Positions 7,536 through 15,708 of a stretch of 64,000 nt of DNA are shown here, in pieces. The position numbers and the translations under genes were made by a program. The notes under the pieces were generated by a model. That model had not been told where the DNA came from. It ran no database searches and saw nothing but the letters and a program-made list of their open reading frames with translations. Within the stretch, counting starts at the first letter, position 1. Every line of letters starts with the position of its first letter. Location: assembly GCA_004557075.1 (NCBI GenBank), contig SFEX01000004.1, positions 1-64,000 on the forward strand, read 5' to 3'. The DNA comes from Clostridiales bacterium (lineage in GTDB: Bacteria; Bacillota; Clostridia; Oscillospirales; Oscillospiraceae).

Positions 7536-8207
7536 ATGAATTTTGACCGTATGACAGCCTACACCGAGGCTCTGAGTAAAAATAATGACCGCAAATGGTT
7601 TCACGATAACCACGGGGAATATGAGGAGGCGAGGGAGGATTTCCTCATGCTCCTTGACATAATGAAATTTGTCATCGCGCAGGAGGCGCCGTCCATAGGC
7701 GAGAGCCTCATTTTTGAAAACCCGAAGAATTTCATGTACCGCATCCCCCGCGATATGCGCTACAGCAAGGGCAAGGAGCCGTATAATCCGTCCTTTAGGG
7801 CGTATTTTTCGCCGCACAAGAAAAATTTTCTGCCTCTGAGCTACTTCCTGTACGTAAGCCATGAGAAGTGCTTTATCGAGGGCGGTGCATGGCCGTGGGA
7901 GGCAAAGGATCTGACGCGACTGCGCGAGCATATCATGTATAATTACGAGGAGCTTGACGATATCGTGCGCGAAAACGGCATCGTCATGCAGGGAAAGACC
8001 CTAAAGCGCGTGCCGCGCGGCTACGACCCCGAGCACCCCGCTGCGGAGTGGTTTAAGCACAAATACTACACGGCGGAATATAGCTTCTCGGCGGAGGAGA
8101 TGTCAAGCTTTGAGCGCTTCACCGAGGCTGCGGCGGCAGCGATTCGCCGCTTTGAGCCTCTGCGCCTGTACCTGAGCGCGGCGTTTACCGCGCAGTCCGA
8201 AGAATAA
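7536..8207 (+). CDS. DUF2461 family protein
   Basis: The protein of about 223 residues matches the DUF2461 (TIGR02453) pattern: a start of the type FDRMTAYTEALSKNNDRKWF, then YEEAREDF, the central RIPRDMRYSKGKEPYNPSF block and YLYVSHEKCFIEGG. The function of this family is unknown. Two in-frame starts are possible. The GGAAGGA site at 7519-7524 is too close to ATG 7527 and about 11 bases from ATG 7536, so 7536 is preferred. The longer reading frame back to 7398 has no ribosome binding site. It stands alone, with a terminator on each side. Confidence 0.8.
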   Translation: MNFDRMTAYTEALSKNNDRKWFHDNHGEYEEAREDFLMLLDIMKFVIAQEAPSIGESLIFENPKNFMYRIPRDMRYSKGKEPYNPSFRAYFSPHKKNFLPLSYFLYVSHEKCFIEGGAWPWEAKDLTRLREHIMYNYEELDDIVRENGIVMQGKTLKRVPRGYDPEHPAAEWFKHKYYTAEYSFSAEEMSSFERFTEAAAAAIRRFEPLRLYLSAAFTAQSEE

Positions 8208-8208
8208 G

Positions 8209-8240
8209 AAAACTGCAAGGGCTTTCGCCCTTGCAGTTTT
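8209..8240. terminator. Bidirectional terminator
   Basis: A perfect 14-bp stem (8209-8222 with 8227-8240) has T runs on both strands between converging genes. It touches the stop codon of the minus-strand gene. Confidence 0.9.
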
Positions 8241-8956
8241 TATATTATAAATGTATCGCCATAAGGGTACGGACTGCCCTTTACCTCGGTAATGTAGCTT
8301 ATAAGACCGGCGGTGTCTGTAACGACCATGCCGGACAGCCTGTTAATACCGCAGTCTTTAAGCTCCGGGCAGAGCGGCACCGTGGGGCCGACGACTATCG
8401 TCTGCGCCGAAGCCGACAGCTCAATAAGCCTCGGCATAGTCTTGTTCACCGCGGCGCTGCCCGTGATTATGACAATATCGCACTCGGGCAGAATATACTC
8501 GCAGGCGGAATCCGGGTAGTCCCCGGGTCTCGGGTTACGTTCAATTATGTAAACCTTTTCCGCGCCCTCTAAAGCATCCTTGTGCAGCTTCAAATGCCCT
8601 ATAAGGGCGATTTTTTTGCCCTCGACCTGCATACCTGCGGTGATGCTGCTTTTTAAGCTGTCTCGGCAGCCGAGGCTGTCGAGCCGAGCGGGGGAGTTGT
8701 AATAGGCGTTTATGACGGCCATTGCCTCCGAGGCTTCTTCAAAATTCCACGACATCACAGCTTTCGCCGCGTCAACCGCGTCCATGCCCTCAAGTCTGGG
8801 AAGAAGCCTCTCTACGCTCTCGCCCTCGGTGTGCATGGCGATGCCGAAGCTGCCGTTTGTAAGCTCAGCACCTGTCCACGCAAGCCCGTGAACTATGCGC
8901 CTGACAGTAATGCCGCGCTCCATGCCGTTTATTAAAATGCCGTAATATTTATCCAT
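8240..8956 (-). CDS. DUF4213/DUF364 (putative heavy-metal chelation) protein
   Basis: The 238-residue protein has an N-terminal DUF4213-like half with VHGLAWTGAEL and MSWNFEEA, and a C-terminal DUF364 half that looks Rossmann-like (KKIALIGHLKL, VYIIERNPRPGDYPDSA, IVIITGSAAVNKTMPRL, VVGPTVPL). DUF364 proteins are described as putative heavy-metal chelators and often lie near metal uptake genes, which fits the FecCD/FmdE operon 1.5 kb away. The start has GAGGTG upstream. It is transcribed away from tatD from overlapping divergent promoters. No direct biochemical function is established. Confidence 0.8.
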   Translation of the reverse strand: MDKYYGILINGMERGITVRRIVHGLAWTGAELTNGSFGIAMHTEGESVERLLPRLEGMDAVDAAKAVMSWNFEEASEAMAVINAYYNSPARLDSLGCRDSLKSSITAGMQVEGKKIALIGHLKLHKDALEGAEKVYIIERNPRPGDYPDSACEYILPECDIVIITGSAAVNKTMPRLIELSASAQTIVVGPTVPLCPELKDCGINRLSGMVVTDTAGLISYITEVKGSPYPYGDTFII

Positions 8957-8979
8957 TTTGAGCCACCTCGCTGTTTCGC

Positions 8980-9022
8980 ATTATATCACCGCTTGCGCAG
9001 TTATAGCAAGAGATGCTATAAT
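8980..9022. promoter_or_regulatory. Overlapping divergent promoters (DUF364 gene and tatD)
   Basis: Plus strand: -35 TTGCGC 8993-8998, 18-base spacer, -10 TATAAT 9017-9022. Minus strand: -35 TTGCTA (9004-9009), 18-base spacer, -10 TATAAT (8980-8985). The two promoters interlock, so transcription of one may affect the other. Confidence 0.65.
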
Positions 9023-9060
9023 ATTATATATCAGCAATTTTTTGTTACAGAGGTGATACC

Positions 9061-9834
9061 GTGTTTTTTGACACTCATGCGCATTATGACAGCGGTGCGT
9101 TCAACTTAGACCGCTTTGAAATACTCGATTCAATGCCCGAGGGCAGGGTGGGACTTATCGTAAATCCCGGCTGCGATCTTGAAAGCAGCAAAACAGCGCT
9201 CGAAATAGCCGAGCGGTATGGCTTCGTGTACGCCGCCGTGGGCTGGCATCCGGAGGATATAGATAAGCTCTCCGAGGAAAGCTTTGCCGAGCTTGAGAAG
9301 CTTGCCTTACACCCCAAATGCGTTGCGATAGGGGAGATCGGCCTTGACTATTATTGGGATCAGGAGCATAAGGACGAGCAGAAAGCGCTGTTTCGCCGCC
9401 AGATAGAGCTTGCGCTGCGCCTTGATAAGCCGGTCATCGTGCATGACAGAGAGGCTCATGCCGACAGCATGGAGATAGTTCTCGACTATCCCGGGCTGCG
9501 CGGAGTGTTCCACTGCTTTTCCGGAAGCCGCGAGATGGCGGCGGAGCTTCTAAAACGCGGCTGGTATTTGGGCTTTGACGGCCCGATAACCTATAAAAAC
9601 GCGCGCCGTGCTATCGAGGTTCTGGAAGTGTGCCCCATGGATAGGATAGTTATCGAGACTGACAGCCCGTATCTGACGCCCGTCCCCAACCGCGGCAAGC
9701 GCAATGACTCCCGCCAGCTTGAGTATGTGGTGGGCAAAATCGCCGATGTCAAGGGCCTCAGCGCTGAATATGTGGAAGAGATGACATTTGAAAACGGAAA
9801 ACGACTTTATAATATAGGTGATGTGAATGTATAA
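9061..9834 (+). CDS. tatD: TatD-family metal-dependent DNase/hydrolase
   Basis: The 257-residue TIM-barrel hydrolase starts with GTG after an AGAGGTG site. The metal ligands of the family are visible: DTHAHYD near the N terminus (H6, H8), the glutamate in AIGEIGLDYYW, the histidines in VIVHDREAH and GVFHCFSG, and the aspartate in ETDSPYLTP. TatD enzymes have 3-prime-5-prime DNase activity and are linked to DNA repair or nucleic-acid turnover. The next gene, a phosphatase, overlaps by 8 bases, so the two are co-translated. Confidence 0.94.
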   Translation: MFFDTHAHYDSGAFNLDRFEILDSMPEGRVGLIVNPGCDLESSKTALEIAERYGFVYAAVGWHPEDIDKLSEESFAELEKLALHPKCVAIGEIGLDYYWDQEHKDEQKALFRRQIELALRLDKPVIVHDREAHADSMEIVLDYPGLRGVFHCFSGSREMAAELLKRGWYLGFDGPITYKNARRAIEVLEVCPMDRIVIETDSPYLTPVPNRGKRNDSRQLEYVVGKIADVKGLSAEYVEEMTFENGKRLYNIGDVNV

Positions 9835-10645
9835 ACCCGAAAAAATATTGCATGGGGCGCCCAACGCTCGCGACATAGGCGGCATTGAGACCACTGACGG
9901 CAGAGTGCTGAGGAAAAACCGCCTCATTCGCAGCGGCATGCTCGCCCGTCTGACCGACGCCGATGTGAACTATCTGAAAGCTGCGGGGCTGAACACCGTT
10001 GTGGATTTTCGTACCTCAGCCGAGCGCATACAGAAGCCTGACCGCGTGATCGAAGGCGTGAGCTATATAGTATGCCCCATGATGGAGGACAAGACCGACG
10101 GTATAACGCGTGATAAGCCCGAGACGGCGGATGAGGAGGCCAAACGCACCGTGGCGATGGCACAGCGCCTCATGAGCCGCACAGGCCGCGACGGCAGAGC
10201 GCAGATGCGCTCGCTGTATCCGGTGCTCGTTACGCTCGAGCATTCAGTGCAGCATTACAGAAAGTTTTTTGAGATACTTCTCGCGCATGAGGAAGGAGCG
10301 CTGCTGTACCACTGCACGATGGGCAAGGACCGTGTCGGCGTTGCGACGGCGCTTATACTGAGCGCGCTGGGCGTTTCGCGCGATACGATAGTCACCGATT
10401 ATATGATAACGAAGGAGCGCTGTGCGCCTGGTACGAAGATCCTCATTGAAAATTGCCGCAGGTATACCGACGATGAAAGCGTGCTTGATTTCATCGCCTG
10501 CCTTGACACGGTGCAGCCGGACTTTATAGGCGCGGCGTTTGATACGATAGAGCGCGAGCACGGCGGCATGGACAGCTTCCTGAGCAATGAGCTTGCGCTG
10601 GATGATGAAAAGCTTGAACGACTGAAAAAGCTGTATCTTGAATGA
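9827..10645 (+). CDS. Tyrosine-protein phosphatase-like protein
   Basis: The 272-residue protein carries the PTP loop HCTMGKDRVG with the nucleophile Cys163 and Arg169, plus the upstream ARDIGGI and RSGMLARLT segments typical of the bacterial Y_phosphatase3/lipid-phosphatase group. The usual threonine after the arginine of the loop (HCxxGKDRTG) is valine here; catalysis needs only Cys and Arg, so activity is still likely. Substrates in this group include phosphotyrosine proteins and phosphoinositides and cannot be told apart here. The gene overlaps tatD by 8 bases. Confidence 0.88.
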   Translation: MYKPEKILHGAPNARDIGGIETTDGRVLRKNRLIRSGMLARLTDADVNYLKAAGLNTVVDFRTSAERIQKPDRVIEGVSYIVCPMMEDKTDGITRDKPETADEEAKRTVAMAQRLMSRTGRDGRAQMRSLYPVLVTLEHSVQHYRKFFEILLAHEEGALLYHCTMGKDRVGVATALILSALGVSRDTIVTDYMITKERCAPGTKILIENCRRYTDDESVLDFIACLDTVQPDFIGAAFDTIEREHGGMDSFLSNELALDDEKLERLKKLYLE

Positions 10646-10666
10646 AAGAATAACCACTATAATAAC

Positions 10667-10703
10667 AAAAGAGGTCTGTTGAAAATTTTTCAACAGACCT
10701 TTT
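10667..10703. terminator. Bidirectional terminator
   Basis: Stem AGGTCTGTTGAAA/TTTCAACAGACCT with A runs before and T runs after, between converging genes. Confidence 0.9.
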
Positions 10704-10716
10704 GCTGTGCTTCTTA

Positions 10717-11796
10717 TCAATCCTCAAGCGCCTCGGAGTAGCAGTCCACGGTGAGGCAATCGGCGAGATTTGTCAGTATGCGCTGTATGGTTATTTCTTT
10801 GTAATCGCTGATAGGCGCGGAAAAAGATGCGGGGGTTATTGGCTGAACATCAAACGACAGCATGACGCGGGCTGAGGTTCCCATATCCTCGCCGCGGCTT
10901 TCAACGATCAGCGCGCCCTTGTGCAGCTCGGCTATGCCCCTTACCACGGCAAGACCGATGCCGGCGCTCTGGGGCGTGCTAAGATTAATGCTGTACCTGT
11001 AGCGGTCAAATACGCGTGCCAGCTCGTCGGGAGGAATGCCGGAGCCGTCGTCATCGACGCTTATGATGAGGTTTGCGTCCGTTCTGAGCAGGGAGATGCT
11101 TATCCTGCCGTTTCTGTGGCTGTGATTGATACTGTTGGATATAAGATTGAGCAGAAGCTGCTGGATAAGCTCTCTGTCGGCTATGATCCTTATGTGCGGC
11201 TCGGAGTTGAAGTTGATGCGCACTTCCTGACGGGCGATCAGTGTGTTTACGGTCGATATCGTGTCGCGGCAAAGCTCGGTGATGTCTATCGGCTCCGGGG
11301 AGAAGGGCAGAGTCTTGTCGGTAAGGCCGTATAGCGTGCTGTAGTTATCCAGCGTGCGCTTTATCCTGTAATAGCTGCGGTTTAGGCTGCATACATATTC
11401 AAGCAGCTTCTCGTTGCCGTCGCTCTCGGCAAGAACCGAGATACAGGCCGAGGAAAACTTGATATTTGACATGGAAGAGCGCAGACTTGAGAACACGGCG
11501 GAGAACTCACCGATAGCGGAATCATGGCAGCTCATGGCGAAGATCTTAAAATTCTCGACGACCGAGACTTTTACTATGCAGCTTTTGCTACCGATAAAAG
11601 CGGTAGTCATAAACTGTTGAGCCTGATTGTTCGAGATATAGGAGGGCATGAGCAAATCCAGAGGCTTTGACGTGTAATCCTTTCCAGCGAGGGATATAGC
11701 CTCGCTGTTCATAAAAAGTATTTTTCCCCTGCGGGAAACTACGACCGGCTGATCGAGCATGGAAAACGCGCCGGCAAGCAGTGCAGTATCTGACAT
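10717..11796 (-). CDS. Histidine-kinase-like ATPase lacking the phospho-acceptor histidine
   Basis: The 359-residue protein has a PAS-like N terminus (about 10-95), a two-helix segment (about 97-160) where the dimerisation/phospho-acceptor domain should be, and a well-kept HATPase domain (about 195-320). That domain has the N box LLLNLISNSINHS, the G1 box DDDGSGIP and the G2 box GIGLAVVRG. Where kinases read xHELRTPL, this protein reads FSSLRSSM, so the histidine is replaced by serine (about Ser103). There is no transmembrane segment and no response regulator nearby. ATP binding is likely; classical autophosphorylation at this position is not. It is monocistronic. Confidence 0.8.
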   Translation of the reverse strand: MSDTALLAGAFSMLDQPVVVSRRGKILFMNSEAISLAGKDYTSKPLDLLMPSYISNNQAQQFMTTAFIGSKSCIVKVSVVENFKIFAMSCHDSAIGEFSAVFSSLRSSMSNIKFSSACISVLAESDGNEKLLEYVCSLNRSYYRIKRTLDNYSTLYGLTDKTLPFSPEPIDITELCRDTISTVNTLIARQEVRINFNSEPHIRIIADRELIQQLLLNLISNSINHSHRNGRISISLLRTDANLIISVDDDGSGIPPDELARVFDRYRYSINLSTPQSAGIGLAVVRGIAELHKGALIVESRGEDMGTSARVMLSFDVQPITPASFSAPISDYKEITIQRILTNLADCLTVDCYSEALED

Positions 11797-11910
11797 AAAA
11801 CCTCACCCCGTTTTGTTTATTCGACGTCATTTTATCAAAAACATGCAAATTATACAATAGCGACTGTAAAAAAGGCCGCTTTTTGAAAGATATTTGGATG
11901 TATCGAGATA

Positions 11911-11940
11911 TTGATTTTTGAGTATAGTATATGTTACAAT
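11911..11940 (+). promoter_or_regulatory. Promoter of gap
   Basis: -35 TTGATT (11911-11916), 18-base spacer, -10 TACAAT (11935-11940), about 60 bases before the start. A GGAGGA ribosome binding site lies at 11987-11992. Confidence 0.65.
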
Positions 11941-12000
11941 CGTATCAAATCACAAGCAATGATTTCCAAGTTTTAAATTATCAAGTGGAGGAGATATAAA

Positions 12001-13011
12001 ATGATAAAAATTGCTATCAATGGTTTTGGCCGCATCGGCCGTCTGGCATTCAGAGCAGGCATCGTAGCCGACGATATCGAGATCGTTGCGATCAACGCTC
12101 CCGACAAGACCCCGGCACAGCTTGCATACACCGTTAAGTACGACTCCGTACACGGCCGCTTCAACGGCACTGTCGATTATGATGACAATTCCATCACCGT
12201 AAACGGCAAGCGTGTTGCAATTGTCGGCAACCGCAATCCCGCAGAGCTGCCCTGGGGCGAGATGGGCGTTGAGTACGTCCTCGAGTGCACCGGCGCATTC
12301 CTCACGACCGAGAAGGCACAGGCTCACCTCGACGCCGGCGCACAGGTCGTTGTTCTCTCCGGCCCCTCCAAGGACGATACCCCGATGTTCGTCTGCGGCG
12401 TAAACCTTGATAAGTACACCGCCGACATGAAGGTCGTCTCCAACGCATCCTGCACCACCAACTGCCTTGCGCCTCTCGCAAAGGTCATCAATGACAATTT
12501 CGGCATCGTCGAGGGCCTTATGACTACCGTCCACGCTGACACCGCAACTCAGGAAGTTGTTGACGGCTTCAGCAAGAAGAACTGGCGTCTCGGCCGCGGC
12601 GTTCACGGCAACATCATCCCCACCAGCACCGGCGCGGCTAAGGCAGTCGGAAAGGTCATCCCCGAGCTGAAGGGCAAGCTGACCGGCACCTCCATGCGTA
12701 TCCCCAGCGCCGACGTCTCCATCGTTGACCTGACCTGCCGTCTCGAGAAGGGCGCAAGCTACGACGAGATCTGCGCGGCTGTAAAGGCTGCATCCGAGGG
12801 CGCAATGAAGGGCGTTATCGAGTATTGCGACGAAGAGGTCGTATCCTCCGACTTCATCACCGATCCTCACACCAGCATTTTCGATGCCAAGGCCGGACTT
12901 TCCCTCAACGACAACTTTGTAAAGCTCATGGCATGGTATGATAACGAGTGGGGCTTCAGCTGCAAGATGCTCGACCTTACCCGTCACATCCACTCCGTCC
13001 GCCACGGCTGA
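12001..13011 (+). CDS. gap: Glyceraldehyde-3-phosphate dehydrogenase (type I)
   Basis: This glycolytic enzyme converts glyceraldehyde-3-phosphate to 1,3-bisphosphoglycerate. The 336-residue protein shows the N-terminal INGFGRIGR nucleotide-binding loop, the catalytic SCTTNC motif (cysteine near residue 151) and the C-terminal WYDNEWGFSCKMLDL block. The residue that normally confers NAD preference, the Asp after the strand-2 Asn (VND/IND in NAD enzymes), is alanine here (INAPD, Ala33), as in NADP-preferring GapB-type enzymes. Codon use is very biased, as expected for a highly expressed gene. It is monocistronic with a strong terminator. Confidence 0.97.
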   Translation: MIKIAINGFGRIGRLAFRAGIVADDIEIVAINAPDKTPAQLAYTVKYDSVHGRFNGTVDYDDNSITVNGKRVAIVGNRNPAELPWGEMGVEYVLECTGAFLTTEKAQAHLDAGAQVVVLSGPSKDDTPMFVCGVNLDKYTADMKVVSNASCTTNCLAPLAKVINDNFGIVEGLMTTVHADTATQEVVDGFSKKNWRLGRGVHGNIIPTSTGAAKAVGKVIPELKGKLTGTSMRIPSADVSIVDLTCRLEKGASYDEICAAVKAASEGAMKGVIEYCDEEVVSSDFITDPHTSIFDAKAGLSLNDNFVKLMAWYDNEWGFSCKMLDLTRHIHSVRHG

Positions 13012-13027
13012 TATTTAAGCAAATATT

Positions 13028-13065
13028 AAGGCGCTCCTTTCAATTTTGAAAGGAGCGCCTTTTTA
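13028..13065 (+). terminator. Intrinsic terminator of gap
   Basis: A perfect stem of about 15 bp starting AAGGCGCTCC, with a 4-base loop and a TTTTT tail. Confidence 0.95.
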
Positions 13066-13212
13066 TGCCAATAACCAGACATTTGAGCGGCAATGTTTAG
13101 ATTTTGGGCACGAAGCTGTAAATGCCCGTGGCGATAATAAGAAGATCAACTATACTAAAAGTGTGGAGAGTGTATACTTTGTGTACATTAATTTCTTTGA
13201 AAGGAGTACAAA

Positions 13213-15660
13213 ATGAAAAAAAGACTTGCGCTTATTCTTGCCGTGGCAATGCTTCTGAGCCTGACTCCCGCCGCCTTTGCGGAAGATGACGGCGACAGCC
13301 TAAAGGTTCAGACGCGCACGGGGGAATATACTTTCCATGTGGGCGATACCTTCACATATTCCTACTGGCTGAGGCTCACGCCGGATCTTGTCAATTACAG
13401 TGAGGACTATATCAGAGGCTACATAAAGCAAATAGCCGGAAACAGCGATATCATCGGAAATAATTACTGGCTCAAGAACGCTAATCTGTCCAAACTGAAC
13501 CTTGAATCGCTGACAAGAATGAATCTGAAAAGCTGCGGCGGCAACATAATGTACGACACAAAATGCCTTACGCCCATCAGCTACAGCATGCCCAATGTGA
13601 ATCAGCATTCCGCTCTGGGGGTGAAAAAGGGCGGATATATCTATCAGAAGGGCGACCTGCTTGACGGCAGCATAATTGACGGCTCTGTGCTTGACTTTAC
13701 GAATGGGGACATGGCATTCTGGACGGGCAAGGTGAACAACGCCGAAGACCAAAAGGTGTTTCAGGATAACAAAGTCCTTATCACCGTCACCTTCCGCGTC
13801 ACGCAGGGCTCAGACACGCCCGTCTATATCAGAACCCGCCTGCGCCACCTTGAGGTGACGACAAACGGCTTCCTCGGCCTCACAAAGAGCACGGATATCG
13901 TTCTTGTCCACAGCGACCAGTCCGTGTTCATCCCGTATGAATCCTACGAGACCGTGGAATATGAGGGACACCATGAGAGCCCGAGCATTGTCCTCAAATC
14001 GCTGGTCGATGATGTGGGGCTCGACATCCGCTTCTTAAATACAAAAGGCGAGGAGGACAAGTACAGACGTCCCGACGCGGGAGTGAACGTCAACATGTAC
14101 GGCTTTACGACAGATTCCCGCTACATCTGCGTAAACTCAAAAACGGACGGAAGCCGCGTGCAGTGGTTTTACGACGTTCCGTATGGGCAATATTATGTAA
14201 ACTGCTCATATAAGGACGGCAACGGCACGTTCTTTGCGACCCCGGATCCGGAAAAGGCCGAGCACATAAATGTTCCGGCAACGGGCGAGGTGCAGGCGCT
14301 GTGGCTGTGCTACACTGACGCTGAGCAGACGCAGCAGATAGATATGTATTTCAACTGGGTAGGGGACAATGGGTATTTGCCCGCGCGGCCGGATTATCTG
14401 CTGGCAGACCTCGTGACAACGACATCGATCGAGGGCGAGCTGAGCACCTTCCAGCATGAGCGCATTATAGGCCGGGATCAGGAGCATGACAGTTTTGACT
14501 GCGTAAAATACACCGACAGAGACGGAAACGCGCTTGACTATAAGCTTAACGTTACCATGCTCAATACGAGCGCCAGCCCCGCTGCGTATACCGTGGCCAT
14601 TGATGAGAAAACAGGGGACGACGGCTGCCCGGACTACTACATAACGCTGACATATGTGGGCGATAAGAGCGCTCTTAACGCTGTTGAGCCAGATGAATTT
14701 GGCCACTACTGGTCTGAGGACATGCAAAGGACAGTAAAGCCGAGCTGCACCGTGGAGGGGCGCAGATACAGCGTGTGCCTGATCTGCCACAGCACGAAAT
14801 ACGAGATCCTGCCCAAAACGGAGCATAGCTGGGATACGGGAGTAGTAAGCAAGGCCCCCACCGAAAACAGCAGTGGCACAATGACCTATACCTGCACTGT
14901 CTGCGGTGCAAAGAAAAGCGAGGATATACCCGCGCTTGGGCATACGCACAGCTATACCGCTTACGTCACGGTGCCCACCTGCACTGAGCACGGCTATACT
15001 ACCCATACCTGCGCCTGCGGGGACAGCTATGTTGACAGCTACGTTCCGGCGCTCGGACACCGCTTTGTCGGCGGCGTGTGTGAGCGCTGCGGCGCAAAGG
15101 ATCCCGATTACAGCGTTCAGATCAGGAACCCCTTTACCGACGTAAGCGAAAACTCGGTGTACTGTCCGGGCATAATCTGGGCATATGACAAGGGCATAAC
15201 TAACGGCGCTACGACGACGACCTTCAACCCGAATGACCCGTGCACGAGAGCGCAGGTCGTGGCCTTCCTCTGGCGCGCCGCCGGCAGTCCGGAACCGGCC
15301 GCGAGCGTAAAAAATCCGTTCACTGATGTGAAGGACGGTACATATTATTATAAAGCGGTCATGTGGGCAGTGGCTGAGGGGATAACCAGAGGCGTCACCG
15401 ACGATAGCTTTGCCCCGAACGACACCGTCACGAGGGCGCAGTTTGTGACCTTCCTGTACAGATATGAAAAATCTCCGGCAATAGCTGCGGATATGGCAAA
15501 CCCGTTCACGGATTTAAGAGCCGGTTCATTTTGCTATGACGCGGTTCTTTGGGCGGCGGACAAGGGCGTAACTAACGGCGTCACTTCGACGACCTTCTGC
15601 CCGAATGACCCGTGCACAAGAGCGCAGGTCGTGACGTTTATCTACCGCGATATGACATAA
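13213..15660 (+). CDS. Large secreted protein with cysteine-pair repeats and three SLH domains
   Basis: The 815-residue protein has a signal peptide cleaved after AFA (about residue 23) and a long beta-rich region of unknown family (about 25-490). A run of short modules follows (about 496-635), each with a CxxC pair and ending in PALGH or a similar motif. Three S-layer-homology domains complete it (about 639, 701 and 763 onward: NPFTDV, then TRAQVVAFLWRAAGSPEP). SLH domains bind pyruvylated secondary cell-wall polymer, so the protein should be displayed on the cell surface. The CxxC repeats resemble those found in many Clostridia surface proteins; whether they bind metal outside the cell is unknown. 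A GAAAGGAG site precedes the start, and no operon partner is seen. Confidence 0.85.
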   Translation: MKKRLALILAVAMLLSLTPAAFAEDDGDSLKVQTRTGEYTFHVGDTFTYSYWLRLTPDLVNYSEDYIRGYIKQIAGNSDIIGNNYWLKNANLSKLNLESLTRMNLKSCGGNIMYDTKCLTPISYSMPNVNQHSALGVKKGGYIYQKGDLLDGSIIDGSVLDFTNGDMAFWTGKVNNAEDQKVFQDNKVLITVTFRVTQGSDTPVYIRTRLRHLEVTTNGFLGLTKSTDIVLVHSDQSVFIPYESYETVEYEGHHESPSIVLKSLVDDVGLDIRFLNTKGEEDKYRRPDAGVNVNMYGFTTDSRYICVNSKTDGSRVQWFYDVPYGQYYVNCSYKDGNGTFFATPDPEKAEHINVPATGEVQALWLCYTDAEQTQQIDMYFNWVGDNGYLPARPDYLLADLVTTTSIEGELSTFQHERIIGRDQEHDSFDCVKYTDRDGNALDYKLNVTMLNTSASPAAYTVAIDEKTGDDGCPDYYITLTYVGDKSALNAVEPDEFGHYWSEDMQRTVKPSCTVEGRRYSVCLICHSTKYEILPKTEHSWDTGVVSKAPTENSSGTMTYTCTVCGAKKSEDIPALGHTHSYTAYVTVPTCTEHGYTTHTCACGDSYVDSYVPALGHRFVGGVCERCGAKDPDYSVQIRNPFTDVSENSVYCPGIIWAYDKGITNGATTTTFNPNDPCTRAQVVAFLWRAAGSPEPAASVKNPFTDVKDGTYYYKAVMWAVAEGITRGVTDDSFAPNDTVTRAQFVTFLYRYEKSPAIAADMANPFTDLRAGSFCYDAVLWAADKGVTNGVTSTTFCPNDPCTRAQVVTFIYRDMT

Positions 15661-15663
15661 AGA

Positions 15664-15695
15664 AAGAAAAAGCAGCCATCAGGCTGCTTTTTCTT
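15664..15695. terminator. Bidirectional terminator
   Basis: Stem AGAAAAAGCAGCC/GGCTGCTTTTTCT with an ATCA loop, between converging genes. Confidence 0.9.
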
Positions 15696-15708
15696 GATTT
15701 TCAATAGA

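Noticed and set aside
10016..10243. Several antisense frames within tatD, the phosphatase and the glg genes.
   Set aside because: GC-rich codons with G/C third positions create long antisense frames throughout this genome; none has a start signal or domain.
11950..13005. A 351-codon open frame antisense to gap.
   Set aside because: It mirrors the strongly codon-biased gap gene, has no ribosome binding site and no family features; it is a codon-bias shadow.
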